64,000 nucleotides of DNA from Aphanocapsa lilacina HA4352-LM1 (GCA_019359725.1 JAHHGR010000018.1:1-64000), one strand, 5' to 3'; numbered from the stretch's first letter, positions 37,457-46,517 are shown. Program-made: numbers and translations. The notes: generated by a model from the sequence alone, not told the origin.

Positions 37457-38362
37457 TTACTCCCCAGCCCAATCGCGCAGGAGCACCTGACGACGGGGAT
37501 GGCGCAGCTTGCGCATCGCCTTTGCCTGGATCTGGCGCACCCGCTCGCGCGAGAGGTTGTACATCTCGCCGATGTCGGCCAGGGTGTAGCTGTTGCCGTC
37601 GGCCAGTCCGAAGCGCAACTCGATGATGTCGCGCTCACGGGGAGTCAACAGGTGCAACAGCGACTCAATCTGCTCGACAAGCAAATTGTGATCGAGCACC
37701 TCCGAGGGGGAAATCGTGTCACTATCCTCGATGAGCTGCACCAGTTCGGTGTCTTCTTCTTTGCCGACTTTGACGTGCAGCGACAGGGTGCGTCGGCCGG
37801 CATCGAGGATCTCATCGAGCTTGTCGATGTCAAGCTCGAGGGCCTCGGCCATCTCGGACTTGGTTGGTTTGCGCGCCAGTTCCTGGGTAAGTTGCCGACG
37901 AACGCGCTTGACCTGGTTGAGTTTCTCCACCATGTGCACCGGCAAACGCACCGTGCGCGACTGCGAGGCGATGGCACGGGTGATCCCCTGGCGAATCCAC
38001 CAGTAGGCGTAGGTCGAGAACTTGAAGCCGCGCTCGAAGTCGAACTTCTCCGCCGCCCGCATCAGGCCGATGGCCCCTTCCTGAATCAGATCTAGAAACG
38101 GCACGCCGCGGTTGAGATATTTTTTGGCAATCGACACGACCAGCCGCAGGTTCGCCCGCACCAGGCGGCGCTTGGCCGCTTCCGCCTCCGGCCCCCCGGT
38201 GGCAATCACCTGGGCCAGCTCCACCTCTTGCTCGGAAGTGAGCAGCGGATAGCGAGACATTTCGCGCAAGAACTGGCCGACGGAATCTTCGAGGGAGGCC
38301 TGACTTGCCCGGCCGCGCCGCTGCTGGGGGTCGGAAAGCTGAATTTTGACCAAAGATGACAT
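37457..38362 (-). CDS. Sigma-70 family RNA polymerase sigma factor (primary/group 2 type)
   Basis: 301 residues from the ATG at 38362, selected for GGAG 6 bp upstream; ATG 38374 and TTG 38389 are in frame. Region 1.2 is [20 protein letters not shown], region 2 includes [20 protein letters not shown] and [20 protein letters not shown], region 3 follows, and region 4 contains [19 protein letters not shown]. Region 1.1 is missing, which suggests a group 2 factor (SigB/SigC-like), not the housekeeping SigA, although short primary factors exist. An AT-rich stretch just upstream (38400-38480) probably holds its promoter. Confidence 0.92.
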   Translation of the reverse strand: MSSLVKIQLSDPQQRRGRASQASLEDSVGQFLREMSRYPLLTSEQEVELAQVIATGGPEAEAAKRRLVRANLRLVVSIAKKYLNRGVPFLDLIQEGAIGLMRAAEKFDFERGFKFSTYAYWWIRQGITRAIASQSRTVRLPVHMVEKLNQVKRVRRQLTQELARKPTKSEMAEALELDIDKLDEILDAGRRTLSLHVKVGKEEDTELVQLIEDSDTISPSEVLDHNLLVEQIESLLHLLTPRERDIIELRFGLADGNSYTLADIGEMYNLSRERVRQIQAKAMRKLRHPRRQVLLRDWAGE

Positions 38363-38520
38363 GTCTTTCTCCATATACTCCGAAGGCAAGACCGCTTAAA
38401 TCCGCTTCCAGGTCTCTAATTTATTTAACAAAATTTAACCAATGAGTCAACAAAAAAGAAAAGTGTTGCGGCTTTGAATTATTTCTTAGTGTAGGGTGGG
38501 CGGGGCCCAGATCCATCTGT

Positions 38521-38545
38521 CGCGGGGATCATCTTGATCCCCGCG
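38521..38545. terminator. Hairpin downstream of plsC
   Basis: CGCGGGGATCA-TCT-TGATCCCCGCG forms a perfect 11-bp stem 25 bp beyond the plsC stop codon. There is no T-run, so termination is uncertain. Confidence 0.4.
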
Positions 38546-38569
38546 GGCGTCTCGGGCGGTGGAGCGCCT

Positions 38570-39220
38570 TCAGCCGTCGGCCGCGGCTTCGGCTGCCAGC
38601 AAATTGTGTATTTGTGCTGTGCAGAGCGCCGTCACCGCTTCGAGTGCGGCGCGGCGGGTGTCGGCGGGCGGGTCGATGGGCGGCCCGAAGGCGACTGCGA
38701 CGCTGTGCAGGCGGGGCAGGACGCTGCCTTTGGGGAGGATCCGGCCGGTGCCGCCGATAGCGACAGGAACGATCGGTACCTGGGCCTTGGCGGCGATCAT
38801 CGCGGCCCCCAGTTGGGGGGTGGCAACGCGGCCATCGGCGGTACGGGTGCCCCCGACGAAGATGCCCACTGCCCAGCCGGCTTCGAGCGCTTCGAGGGCG
38901 GTACGGATAGCGCCGCGATCGCCGGTGCCGCGCCGGACCGGGAAGGCGCCGTAGACGCGGATGAGCGATTTGAGCACGGGCACGCGAAAGAGTTCTTCTT
39001 TGGCCATGAAGGCCACCGGCCGCCGGGCGCAGTTGGCGAGGATCACGGGGTCGAGGTGGCTGGCGTGGCTGGAGGCGAGGATGACCGGCCCGCTGGGCGG
39101 GACGTGTTCGGCACCGGCGATGCGCAGACGCAGGGCGGTGTGCAGCAGGGGACTGACCGCCAGCCACTTCAGCAGGCGATAGGGCAGCAGGGTTTGCTCG
39201 GGGCGCAGGGTCGGTTGCAC
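38570..39220 (-). CDS. plsC: 1-acyl-sn-glycerol-3-phosphate acyltransferase (PlsC family)
   Basis: 216 residues. The HX4D catalytic motif is HASHLD in LASSHASHLDPVIL (about residue 52). Motif II is GAFPVRRGTGDRGA. Motif III, usually FPEGTR, reads FVGGTRTADG, so the usual Pro and Glu are replaced. Motif IV is VPIVPVAIGG. The protein transfers an acyl chain to lysophosphatidate in phospholipid or glycolipid synthesis at the membrane. The substitution could change the acceptor. It follows ubiD by 3 bp. Confidence 0.85.
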   Translation of the reverse strand: MQPTLRPEQTLLPYRLLKWLAVSPLLHTALRLRIAGAEHVPPSGPVILASSHASHLDPVILANCARRPVAFMAKEELFRVPVLKSLIRVYGAFPVRRGTGDRGAIRTALEALEAGWAVGIFVGGTRTADGRVATPQLGAAMIAAKAQVPIVPVAIGGTGRILPKGSVLPRLHSVAVAFGPPIDPPADTRRAALEAVTALCTAQIHNLLAAEAAADG

Positions 39221-39223
39221 GGT

Positions 39224-40735
39224 TTACTTTCCGCTATAGCCCCAGGCGCGGGGATCGACGCCGCCCAGGGGAATGTCGCCCAGACCGTACTCGGCCCAGC
39301 GTTTGCTCACCTGCTCGGCGGTGGCCGGGTCGGAGCGCAAGGGTTCGCCCCAGGCGTGGTCAGTCTCGGGGGGGATCTTGGTGGTGGCGTCGATGCCGAG
39401 GCGCGCTCCGAGGCCAAGGCGCTCGCAGGCAAAATCGAGCGTGTCGAAAGGCGTGCGGGGGATCACAAACACGTCGCGCTCGGGGTCGACCTTGGAGGCG
39501 ATGGCCCAGACCACCTGGGAGGGATCGCGAATGTCGATATCCGCGTCGACGACGACGACGAACTTGGTGTAGGTGAACTGGGCGAGGGCCGTCCAGAAGG
39601 CCATCGCCGCCCGCCGCGCCTGGCCCGGGTAAGCTTTTTTGATCGAGAGCACCGCCAGTTTGTAACTGAGCGCGTCCATGGGCAGAAAAAAGTCCCGCAC
39701 CTCCGGCACCTGGGCGCGCAACAAAGGCGTGTAGATGCGGTTGAGGGCGATGGCGATCATCGCCTCTTCCTTGGGAGGGCGGCCGGAGAAAGTGGTGTGG
39801 TAGATGGGGTTGTGGCGGTGGGTAACGGTGTGGATGCGCACCAATGGCGAATCTTCGACGCCGCCGTAGTAGCCCATGTGATCGCCGAAGGGGCCGTCCG
39901 GGAGCACCTCGCCGGGGGTAATCGTCCCTTCGAGGACAAATTCGCTGTGGGCGGGCACGAGCAAGTCCGAGGTGCGGCACTGGGCCAGTTGCACCCCTTC
40001 GCCCGCGTAGAGGCCCGCGAAGACCCACTCGGACAGTTCGACCGGGATGGGCGTGGCGGCGGCCATCACCAGGAGCGGATCGACCCCGACGGCGATCGCC
40101 ACGGGCAATTTCTGGCCGCGCTCGGCGGCCTTGCGCAGGTGGCGAGCCCCCCCGCGCACCGAAAGCCAGTGGACGGTCATCGTGTCGCGGCTTTGCTGCT
40201 GCAGGCGGTAGATGCCGACGTTGGGGGTGCCGTCCTCCGGGTCGTGGGTGATCACCAGGCCGAAGGTGAGGATGCGCCCCGCGTCCCCGGCGTAGGGGCG
40301 GATCATCGGGATGCGGTCGAGCTCGACGGCCTTGCCTTCGAGGATGACCTGCTGGCATTCCGGGGCAAAGAGCACCCGCCCGGGGCGGGCTTTGACCACA
40401 GCAATCAGCAGCGGCGCAAATTCGAGGGCGTCCTGGAGGCTGCGCGGCGGGCGGGGTTTCTGGAGCTTGCCGAGCTTTTCGCCCAGGGCTTCCAGTTGTT
40501 GTTGCTCTTCAAGACCCATCGACCAGACCACCCGCTCCACGGTGCCCAGCAGGTTGACCGCCACCGGAAAGGGCGAACCTTTGACATTCTCAAACAGCAG
40601 CGCCGGACCGCCCGCGGCGAGCAGGCGATTTGCGATCTCGGCCACCTCCAGATCCCGCTCCACCGGAGCGCTAATCCGCCGCAGTTGGCCCCGCGATTCT
40701 AATAGTTGCAAAAACGTGCGCAGATCCCGCCCCAT
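39224..40735 (-). CDS. UbiD-family decarboxylase
   Basis: 503 residues from the ATG at 40735 (MGRDLRTFLQLLESRGQLRR), the normal UbiD start; the frame is open 62 codons further upstream without support. Family motifs: DGTPNVGIYRLQQQSRDTM, EFVLEGTITPGEVLPDGPFG and DHMGYYGG in the substrate/prenyl-FMN site, and PGQARRAAMAFW. It uses prenylated FMN made by UbiX. In cyanobacteria it is believed to act on 4-hydroxy-3-polyprenylbenzoate in plastoquinone synthesis. It is upstream of plsC in the same operon. Confidence 0.9.
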   Translation of the reverse strand: MGRDLRTFLQLLESRGQLRRISAPVERDLEVAEIANRLLAAGGPALLFENVKGSPFPVAVNLLGTVERVVWSMGLEEQQQLEALGEKLGKLQKPRPPRSLQDALEFAPLLIAVVKARPGRVLFAPECQQVILEGKAVELDRIPMIRPYAGDAGRILTFGLVITHDPEDGTPNVGIYRLQQQSRDTMTVHWLSVRGGARHLRKAAERGQKLPVAIAVGVDPLLVMAAATPIPVELSEWVFAGLYAGEGVQLAQCRTSDLLVPAHSEFVLEGTITPGEVLPDGPFGDHMGYYGGVEDSPLVRIHTVTHRHNPIYHTTFSGRPPKEEAMIAIALNRIYTPLLRAQVPEVRDFFLPMDALSYKLAVLSIKKAYPGQARRAAMAFWTALAQFTYTKFVVVVDADIDIRDPSQVVWAIASKVDPERDVFVIPRTPFDTLDFACERLGLGARLGIDATTKIPPETDHAWGEPLRSDPATAEQVSKRWAEYGLGDIPLGGVDPRAWGYSGK

Positions 40736-40847
40736 AAGCCCCCGTACCGCTGCTTCGATGGTAGGGGCCGGGCGTGAGCCCTGGCAACCGGAGGGCCGCT
40801 CGCCGCCGGGGCGGTAAAATCGAAAAGCCCGTTTCGCCACCGCCGCC

Positions 40848-41858
40848 ATGCCCGACGATTCGACTGCCCCCAAGCGCATCCTCTCAGGAGCCCAACCCAC
40901 CGGCCAGTTGCACCTGGGCAACTACCTGGGAGCGGTGCGCAACTGGGTGAGCGAACAGCGGCAGTACGACAGTTACTTCTGCGTGGTCGATCTGCACGCC
41001 CTCACCGTCCCGCAGGAGGCGGCCGAATTGCGCGCGGCCACCCGCCGCACAGCAGCGCTTTATCTCGCCTGCGGTATCGACCCGGAGCGCTCGACGGTGT
41101 TCGTGCAGTCCCACGTACCTGCCCACACCGAACTGACCTGGCTGTTCAACTGCCTGACGCCCATCAATTGGCTGGAGCGGATGATCCAGTTCAAAGAAAA
41201 AGCGATCAAGCTGGGCGAGGAGGTGGGTATCGGGCTATTCGACTACCCGGTGTTGCAGGCGGCGGACATTCTGCTCTACGAACCCCACCTGGTGCCGGTG
41301 GGCGAGGACCAGCGCCAGCATCTGGAACTCACCCGCGACATCGCCCGCCGCTTCAACGACCGCTACGGCGAGAGCCTCAGGGTGCCGGAGGTGCTCATCC
41401 GCAAGGAAGGAGCGCGGGTGATGAGTCTGCAGGACGGCAACTCCAAAATGTCCAAGTCCGACCCGTCGGACCTTTCGCGCCTCAACCTGCTCGATGCGCC
41501 CGATAAGCTGCGCGACAAGATCAAGCGCGCCAAGAGCGACGCGGTGATGGGACTCCAGTTCGACCCGGCCAGGCCCGAGTGCACCAACTTGCTCACCATC
41601 TACCAACTGCTCTCGGGCGAAAGTCCCGAGGCGGTCGAAGCGCGCTTTGCCGACGCCGGTTTTGGACGTTTCAAGCCGATACTCGCCGACCTGGTCATTG
41701 AATATTTACGTCCCATCCGTGAGCGCTATGACGCGATTGCGGGCGAGAGCGGTTATCTTGAGGGCATCCTGCGCGAAGGTGCCCTGCGCGCCTCGAAGGT
41801 GGCCGGGCTCACCCTGGAGCGCATCCGCGCTCGTATGGGGCTGCTGCCGCCTTTTTAA
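40848..41858 (+). CDS. trpS: Tryptophanyl-tRNA synthetase
   Basis: 336 residues, a class I synthetase. The HIGH-type signature lies in SGAQPTGQLHLGNYLGA (residues 14-30) and the KMSKS loop in DGNSKMSKSDPSD (about 195-207). DYPVLQAADILLYEP and PVGEDQRQHLELTRDIA are conserved for Trp recognition. The length of about 335 is normal. It starts with ATG 40848, divergent from ubiD, with citrate synthase 55 bp downstream. Confidence 0.97.
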   Translation: MPDDSTAPKRILSGAQPTGQLHLGNYLGAVRNWVSEQRQYDSYFCVVDLHALTVPQEAAELRAATRRTAALYLACGIDPERSTVFVQSHVPAHTELTWLFNCLTPINWLERMIQFKEKAIKLGEEVGIGLFDYPVLQAADILLYEPHLVPVGEDQRQHLELTRDIARRFNDRYGESLRVPEVLIRKEGARVMSLQDGNSKMSKSDPSDLSRLNLLDAPDKLRDKIKRAKSDAVMGLQFDPARPECTNLLTIYQLLSGESPEAVEARFADAGFGRFKPILADLVIEYLRPIRERYDAIAGESGYLEGILREGALRASKVAGLTLERIRARMGLLPPF

Positions 41859-41913
41859 ACCGGAAGCGCCGTTCGCGAATTTTACACACACGCTTTGGAA
41901 AGGACGGGCAATT

Positions 41914-43056
41914 ATGAGCGGCGAGTATGTTCCTGGTCTGGAAGGCGTCCCTGCAACCCGTTCGAATATCAGTTTCGTGGACGGCAAAGCCGGCGTCCTG
42001 GAGTACCGTGGCATCCCGATCGATCAGCTTGCCGAGTCGAGTACGTTTTTAGAGACCGCCTTTTTGCTCATCTTCGACCACCTGCCCACCAAGGACGAAC
42101 TGCTCTCCTTCGAAGCCGAGATCCTGGGCCACCGGCGGGTCAAGTACCGTATTCGCGACATGATCAAAAGCTTTCCCGAGAGCGGCCGGCCGATGGTGGC
42201 CCTCCAGTCGTGCATCGCGGCGCTGGGGCTTTTCTATCCGCTGCAAAACGAGAGCAAAGAAAAATACGCCTACGATTCGACCATTCGGCTACTCGCAAAG
42301 ATGCCGACGATGGTGGCGACGTTTCACCAGATGCGCCTGGGCAACGATCCCATCCCGCCGCGCGACGATCTGGGCCACGCCGCCAATTTTCTCTACATGC
42401 TCACGGGCAACGAACCCGATCCACGGGCGGCGCGCATTTTTGATGTCTGCCTGATGCTGCACGCCGAGCACACCGTCAACGCCTCGACTTTTTCGGCTCT
42501 GGTCACCGCCTCCACCCTGGCCGACCCCTACACTGTCATCACCTCGGCGGCGGGTACCCTCTCCGGCCCCCTCCACGGCGGTGCCAACGAGGAAGTGATC
42601 CGCATGCTCAAAGCAATCGGCACCATCGAGCGCGTGCGCCCCTACCTCGAGGAGCGCCTCGCCCGCAAAGAAAAGATCATGGGCGTCGGCCACCGGGTCT
42701 ACAAAGTCAAAGACCCGCGCGCCACAATCTTGCAGAATCTGGCCCAGGAGTTGTTCGACCGCTTCGGCCACAGCCGCCTCTACGACATCGCCGTCGAGGT
42801 CGAGCGCGTCTGCGACGAGTTGCTCGGCCAAAAGGGCATCTACCCCAACGTCGACTTCTACTCGGGCCTGGTCTACGAAAAGCTGGGTATCCCCGCCGAC
42901 ATGTTCACTCCGGTATTTGCCATCTCGCGGGTGGCGGGGTGGCTCGCCCACTGGCACGAGCAGTTGGCCGACAACCGCATCTTCCGTCCCACCCAGGTCT
43001 ACACCGGCTCCCACAACGTCGAATTCACACCTCTGTCGCTGCGCTCCTACGCCTAG
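41914..43056 (+). CDS. gltA: Citrate synthase
   Basis: 380 residues from ATG 41914, with AAGGAC upstream; the frame runs further left into trpS without meaning. Catalytic residues are visible: His in LMLHAEHTVNASTFS, His in MGVGHRVYKVKDPRA and Asp in PNVDFYSGLVYEKLG. SGPLHGGANEEV is the CoA/oxaloacetate site region. It condenses acetyl-CoA and oxaloacetate and opens the oxidative branch that supplies 2-oxoglutarate, the signal sensed by PII. The length suits the type I/II bacterial enzyme. Confidence 0.96.
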   Translation: MSGEYVPGLEGVPATRSNISFVDGKAGVLEYRGIPIDQLAESSTFLETAFLLIFDHLPTKDELLSFEAEILGHRRVKYRIRDMIKSFPESGRPMVALQSCIAALGLFYPLQNESKEKYAYDSTIRLLAKMPTMVATFHQMRLGNDPIPPRDDLGHAANFLYMLTGNEPDPRAARIFDVCLMLHAEHTVNASTFSALVTASTLADPYTVITSAAGTLSGPLHGGANEEVIRMLKAIGTIERVRPYLEERLARKEKIMGVGHRVYKVKDPRATILQNLAQELFDRFGHSRLYDIAVEVERVCDELLGQKGIYPNVDFYSGLVYEKLGIPADMFTPVFAISRVAGWLAHWHEQLADNRIFRPTQVYTGSHNVEFTPLSLRSYA

Positions 43057-43098
43057 CGGTACAGTGGGGGGGAACACCACATCCAGGGGAAGGCCCCG

Positions 43099-43722
43099 AT
43101 GGTGCGCCTGCCGCTCATCAACCTGCATCCGGATCATGTGGCCGAGGTGATCGAGACGGCCACCACCGAATTTCTCGCCCAGTGCCTGGACAAAGATTCG
43201 CTCGATTTTCCGGTGGCGCCGCCCTTTGGTTCGCTGGTCAAGGCGGTGGACGAGGAGGCGAATATCGACGTCTACGCGGTGGTCTACTACGCCACCACCA
43301 GCCCGATCGACTCGGTACACCGGGCGCGGGCGATGGGGCTCTCGATGCAGCAGTTGCGCTGCGAGCAGCCGCAAATTTTCGACATGCTCAAGACCGAATT
43401 CAAAGCGGCCATCGTCGGCTTCAAAGAGGACCGGCGCCTGGTGCAGCACCTGCCGGCCCGTCCGCCCTTTGTCCACCAGGCGGTGCTGCGTTGCTCCTCG
43501 GTGGAGGTGGCTTTTTTCAGCACCCGGCTCGATTTTCTGCGCACGGTGCTCACGGTCTCGGGCGCCCCAGTGGACGAACTGCTCGCCGCCACCGTCCGCC
43601 ACTGCCACGCCGCCCACGGCCACAGCCGCCCCTGGCTGGTGGAGGCGGGGCGCGAAATCAGCCAGCTGCTCAAAGACGACTACGATCGCCTGGGAGCCGT
43701 GCTGCGGCGCATGCGCCCATGA
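43099..43722 (+). CDS. Cyanobacterial HAS-barrel-domain protein
   Basis: 207 residues. It starts MVRLPLINLHPDHVAEVIET, then PPFGSLVKA and DVYAVVYYATTSPIDS, typical of a cyanobacteria-specific family with a HAS-barrel (the beta barrel shared by HerA and ATP synthase). QHLPARPPFVHQAV is also conserved. The role is unknown. It lies 42 bp after gltA and 25 bp before a small exported gene, all on one strand. Confidence 0.7.
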   Translation: MVRLPLINLHPDHVAEVIETATTEFLAQCLDKDSLDFPVAPPFGSLVKAVDEEANIDVYAVVYYATTSPIDSVHRARAMGLSMQQLRCEQPQIFDMLKTEFKAAIVGFKEDRRLVQHLPARPPFVHQAVLRCSSVEVAFFSTRLDFLRTVLTVSGAPVDELLAATVRHCHAAHGHSRPWLVEAGREISQLLKDDYDRLGAVLRRMRP

Positions 43723-43747
43723 TGGGTTCACTCGGAGTGAATTACCG

Positions 43748-44206
43748 ATGCAAAGGCAATCCTGGCAGCACTGGACGGCGGCGGCAATTGTCGCCGCCGG
43801 CTTGCTGAGCTTCGATGCCGCTTCGGCGCAGGACGATGTCCGGCAGCGGGCTGTGCATTCAGTGCTCGAACAGCAGGCGACCGCCTGGAACCGCGGTGAC
43901 ATTCCGGGTTTTATGGCCGGGTACGAGAACGCCGAAACCACCACTTTCGTCGGCACCGACGTCAATCGCGGCTACCAGAAGGTACTGGAGCGCTACCTAA
44001 AGCGCTATCCGACGCCCGAGGCGATGGGGAAATTAACTTTTTCAAATCTCGAAATCCTGCCCCTGAGCGAGGAGTACGCTTCGGCCCTCGGCCAATGGAA
44101 ACTCGAACGGGCGACCAAGGACGGGGGCAACGTCGGTGGCTACTTCACGTTGTTGCTGCGCAAAACGGCCGCGGGCTGGCGGATCATCCTCGATCACACC
44201 AGTTAG
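43748..44206 (+). CDS. Exported SnoaL/DUF4440-type protein
   Basis: 152 residues from ATG 43748. A signal peptide ends near SAQ (residue 28). The mature part fits the NTF2-like SgcJ/DUF4440 group: LEQQATAWNRGDIPGFMAGY, the TTFVGTDVNRG segment and the C-terminal YFTLLLRKTAAGWRIILDHTS. It is probably a periplasmic binding or isomerase-like protein. Function unknown. Confidence 0.72.
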   Translation: MQRQSWQHWTAAAIVAAGLLSFDAASAQDDVRQRAVHSVLEQQATAWNRGDIPGFMAGYENAETTTFVGTDVNRGYQKVLERYLKRYPTPEAMGKLTFSNLEILPLSEEYASALGQWKLERATKDGGNVGGYFTLLLRKTAAGWRIILDHTS

Positions 44207-44239
44207 CTGTGTAGTGCCGTTGTTTGGGATTTATGGACT

Positions 44240-44610
44240 CTGAATGGGTCGAGCGCGGCTGCTTCAATAGAAGCCTGGGCGATGCTGCTGGAGGAGTACG
44301 ACGAGGTGCTCGGCATCGGGCTCGGCGTCCCTGCCACTGACCGATGTGCGCCAAACTGTGCTCGACACTCACCCGCTCACGCAACTTCGCCTGCAGGATG
44401 GTGGCCAGAGCCAGTTGCGCCGTTGGGATAGGCGGTTGACCGCAGGGGCTTTTTTATAGATGCCGACCAGTTCGCTCGGAAGGTGGAGTCGAACAGTCGA
44501 TGTCGGATACGGCGCAGGAAGCCGAACAGCTTGGCGCGGCGGATGCGTCTCACAATGGCCTGCTCGACAGGCGAGGGTTCAACGGGTGGCTGCCACTGAG
44601 GAGGCTGCAT
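44240..44610 (-). pseudogene. IS1182-type transposase remnant
   Basis: On the minus strand, a segment from 44610 gives VEQAIVRRIRRAKLFGFLRR. A second frame gives ELVGIYKKAPA and a third gives GQPPIPTAQLALATILQAKL, running directly into RERVSVEHSLAHIGQWQGRR. The first part belongs to the N-terminus and the last to the C-terminus of IS1182-like DDE transposases, so the catalytic middle is deleted and two frameshifts are present. Nothing else is seen in 44207-44660. Confidence 0.7.
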
Positions 44611-44663
44611 CGGCGAAAGAGGACGCGGCTCCTATCATCAACTACTGGTTCTGGACCGATCCG

Positions 44664-44873
44664 CTAGTGACTGATCTCGATTTCCAGGCCGTTGTCGCGG
44701 ATGCGCCTGGGCACTTCCTCCGGAAACAACCCCAGTTCGCGGGCTACCTCGGTGGAGATGTCGCTCAGGTGGGCCATGTCCTCCTGCAACTCGTCGATGT
44801 CGTCCTTCCAGTAGGTGCCGTGGGCCGCCTGCCCCTGCTGGGCCAGGTCGTAGAGGATGTCTCGAAGTCGCAC
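44664..44873 (-). CDS. Small acidic protein of unknown function
   Basis: 69 residues from GTG 44873 (GGGGAAG a few bases upstream); TTG 44888 is an alternative. It contains DILYDLAQQGQAAHGTYWKD and MAHLSDISTEVARELGLFPE, predicted to be helical. I do not recognise a family. It is downstream of the anti-sigma gene on the same strand with a 66-bp gap. Confidence 0.55.
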   Translation of the reverse strand: MRLRDILYDLAQQGQAAHGTYWKDDIDELQEDMAHLSDISTEVARELGLFPEEVPRRIRDNGLEIEISH

Positions 44874-44939
44874 GGTCGCTTCCCCCAAAATGTACCGTCT
44901 GCGGACGGCGCCTCCTAGGGATGCTTTTTGCCACTGCGG

Positions 44940-45665
44940 CTAGATGTTGCTGGTCATCACCATCGGCCCCACCGGCTGGGGCGCGTCGCCGGGCTCGCGG
45001 GTCACCACCAGCGGTGCCGTGAGCAAATTGCCGTTGAGGGGCAGTTTCGCGTAGACACTGCCCGCCGCCCCCGGCATAAATTCGCCGCAGGCTACCTTGC
45101 GTCCGCCCACCACCGCCCACAGCCGGTAAACCTCGCCCCGGGCGGGGACGGGCAGGTTGCTGAGGGTGACAACCACCTCGGGGGTGCCGGGAGTAATCAA
45201 AATATTCCCGGAGGCGCTCCGGGCGGCGTCCATCCCGCGCAGCGACACCAAGCGGGTGCTCTCCTGGCGGAGCATGCTCACCAAGTCGCGGTAGCGGCCG
45301 ACTTCCTGACGACTTTGGGTCAGCTGGGCGCGCAACTGCCAGCTGTCGAACCCGAGGGTAACTACCAACGCGGCAGCGACGGCGGCGGCGGCCCAGCTCA
45401 GCCACCCGGGACGAGTGCGCCGAACGGCGGCAGGCCGTTCGTTGCTTGCTTCGAGAATGCGGTTGCGCAGGGCGGCGGCGGGATTGTTGTCCTCCGGCAG
45501 GGCGTAGGGCAACAAAGAGAACGTTTCTTGCAAACGGGCCAGCTCGGCGTGCGCCTCAGGGTTTTTGGCAAGCCACGCCTCGAAGGTCCGGCGCTCCTCG
45601 TCACTCAGATCGCCCAGCACGTAGCCCGCCATCAGTTCTTCCCATTCGCCCGGCTGCCTGTTCAT
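44940..45665 (-). CDS. Anti-sigma factor, RskA type
   Basis: 241 residues. An N-terminal cytoplasmic sigma-binding domain (EELMAGYVLGDLSDEERRTF, about 10-60) is followed by one membrane helix (LSWAAAAVAAALVVTLGF, about 88-106). A coiled segment (LRAQLTQSRQEVGRYRDLV) and a periplasmic domain of RskA type (PEVVVTLSNLPVPARGEVYR) follow. The N-domain lacks the zinc-binding HxxxCxxC. The sigma gene ends 3 bp before it, and the pair is co-transcribed. It should hold the ECF sigma factor inactive until a periplasmic or redox signal releases it. Confidence 0.88.
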   Translation of the reverse strand: MNRQPGEWEELMAGYVLGDLSDEERRTFEAWLAKNPEAHAELARLQETFSLLPYALPEDNNPAAALRNRILEASNERPAAVRRTRPGWLSWAAAAVAAALVVTLGFDSWQLRAQLTQSRQEVGRYRDLVSMLRQESTRLVSLRGMDAARSASGNILITPGTPEVVVTLSNLPVPARGEVYRLWAVVGGRKVACGEFMPGAAGSVYAKLPLNGNLLTAPLVVTREPGDAPQPVGPMVMTSNI

Positions 45666-45668
45666 ACG

Positions 45669-46349
45669 CTACCCCATAAGATCCCGCAGCAGATTGCGGA
45701 GCTTGAGCAGACCTTGGCGGCTGCGGGTCTTGACGGTGCCGAGGGGGGTGTCGAGCCGGCTTGCGATCTCCGACTGGCTCAAACCCTCGTAATATGCCAG
45801 TTCTAACGCCTGACGCTGGGCTTCGGGAAGTTGCTCCAGGGCGGTTTTGACCTGCCGGGCCACTTCGGCGGTGGCTACGCGCTCGAAGGGAGTCGGGCCG
45901 GGAGCAGTGCCGGTGCCCAGCTCCTGGGTCCATTTTTGCAAAAAACGCAAATTCGACCCGCGCGAGCGCACCCGGTCGATGGCCCGCGAGCGGGTGAGGG
46001 TCAGCAAATAGTTGCTGAGGGTTCCCCGGGCCGGGTCGTAGGCTTTTTTTTGCCAGAGAATGAGAAACACTTCTTGAGTGAGATCTTCGGCCTCCTGGCT
46101 GTTGGCGAGGATGCGCACCGCCAATCGGTAAACCAGCCTGCCGTGCCGGTCGTAGAGCACCCCGAGGGCCGACGCGCTGCCCCGCTTGAGATCTGCATAT
46201 ATCTCGGCGTCGCTGGGCGGGTCCATGACATTCCTCTGGTTGCCTCCGGCAGCCGGTAGCAAGTTGCGCCTTGGCCGGATCTCCTCCACAGGATAAATGG
46301 CTTGCGACCACAGGCCGAAAAAATCGTTCGCCGACGCCAGGATATCCAT
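45669..46349 (-). CDS. ECF-type RNA polymerase sigma factor (SigK-like, RskA partner)
   Basis: 226 residues from ATG 46349, chosen because AAGGAGG lies 9 bp upstream and a promoter-like site 34 bp upstream. ATG 46226 with a weak AGGAA would remove a 41-residue extension that is unusual for the family. Region 2 contains ALGVLYDRHGRLVYRLAVRI and LTQEVFLILWQKKAYD; region 4 contains LPEAQRQALELAYYEGLSQS and TPLGTVKTRSRQGLLKLR. With the RskA-type partner it belongs to the SigK/ECF19-like group. Confidence 0.87.
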   Translation of the reverse strand: MDILASANDFFGLWSQAIYPVEEIRPRRNLLPAAGGNQRNVMDPPSDAEIYADLKRGSASALGVLYDRHGRLVYRLAVRILANSQEAEDLTQEVFLILWQKKAYDPARGTLSNYLLTLTRSRAIDRVRSRGSNLRFLQKWTQELGTGTAPGPTPFERVATAEVARQVKTALEQLPEAQRQALELAYYEGLSQSEIASRLDTPLGTVKTRSRQGLLKLRNLLRDLMG

Positions 46350-46382
46350 GATCGCTTGCCTCCTTGGGCTGCTCTAGACGGT

Positions 46383-46408
46383 ATACGGACAGCCGTTGGC
46401 CGCGGATT
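46383..46408 (-). promoter_or_regulatory. Candidate ECF promoter of the sigma/anti-sigma operon
   Basis: On the minus strand AATCC (46408-46404), a 15-bp spacer and CCGTAT (46388-46383) resemble the SigK-type promoter (CCATCC/CCGAAT, from memory). The -10 lies 34 bp before the sigma ATG. The same pattern with identical spacing occurs on the other strand at 46424-46449. Confidence 0.5.
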
Positions 46409-46423
46409 GGCACGTCTCACCCT

Positions 46424-46449
46424 CATCCGATCCGGGTATTGTTCCGTAT
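46424..46449 (+). promoter_or_regulatory. Candidate ECF promoter of the Crp-family gene
   Basis: CATCC (46424-46428), 15 bp, CCGTAT (46444-46449), the same arrangement as in front of the sigma gene. It lies 68 bp before the start of the divergent regulator gene. Confidence 0.5.
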
Positions 46450-46517
46450 GCCATATGACACCAAAAAGACCCCGGCCCCGGCCGGTCGGTCCCATTGACG
46501 TTCATGGAGTCCAGGCG

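Noticed and set aside
42289-43965. 558-codon open frame opposite citrate synthase and the HAS-barrel gene
   Set aside because: Crosses two well-supported genes, shows no recognisable domain and is explained by GC bias.
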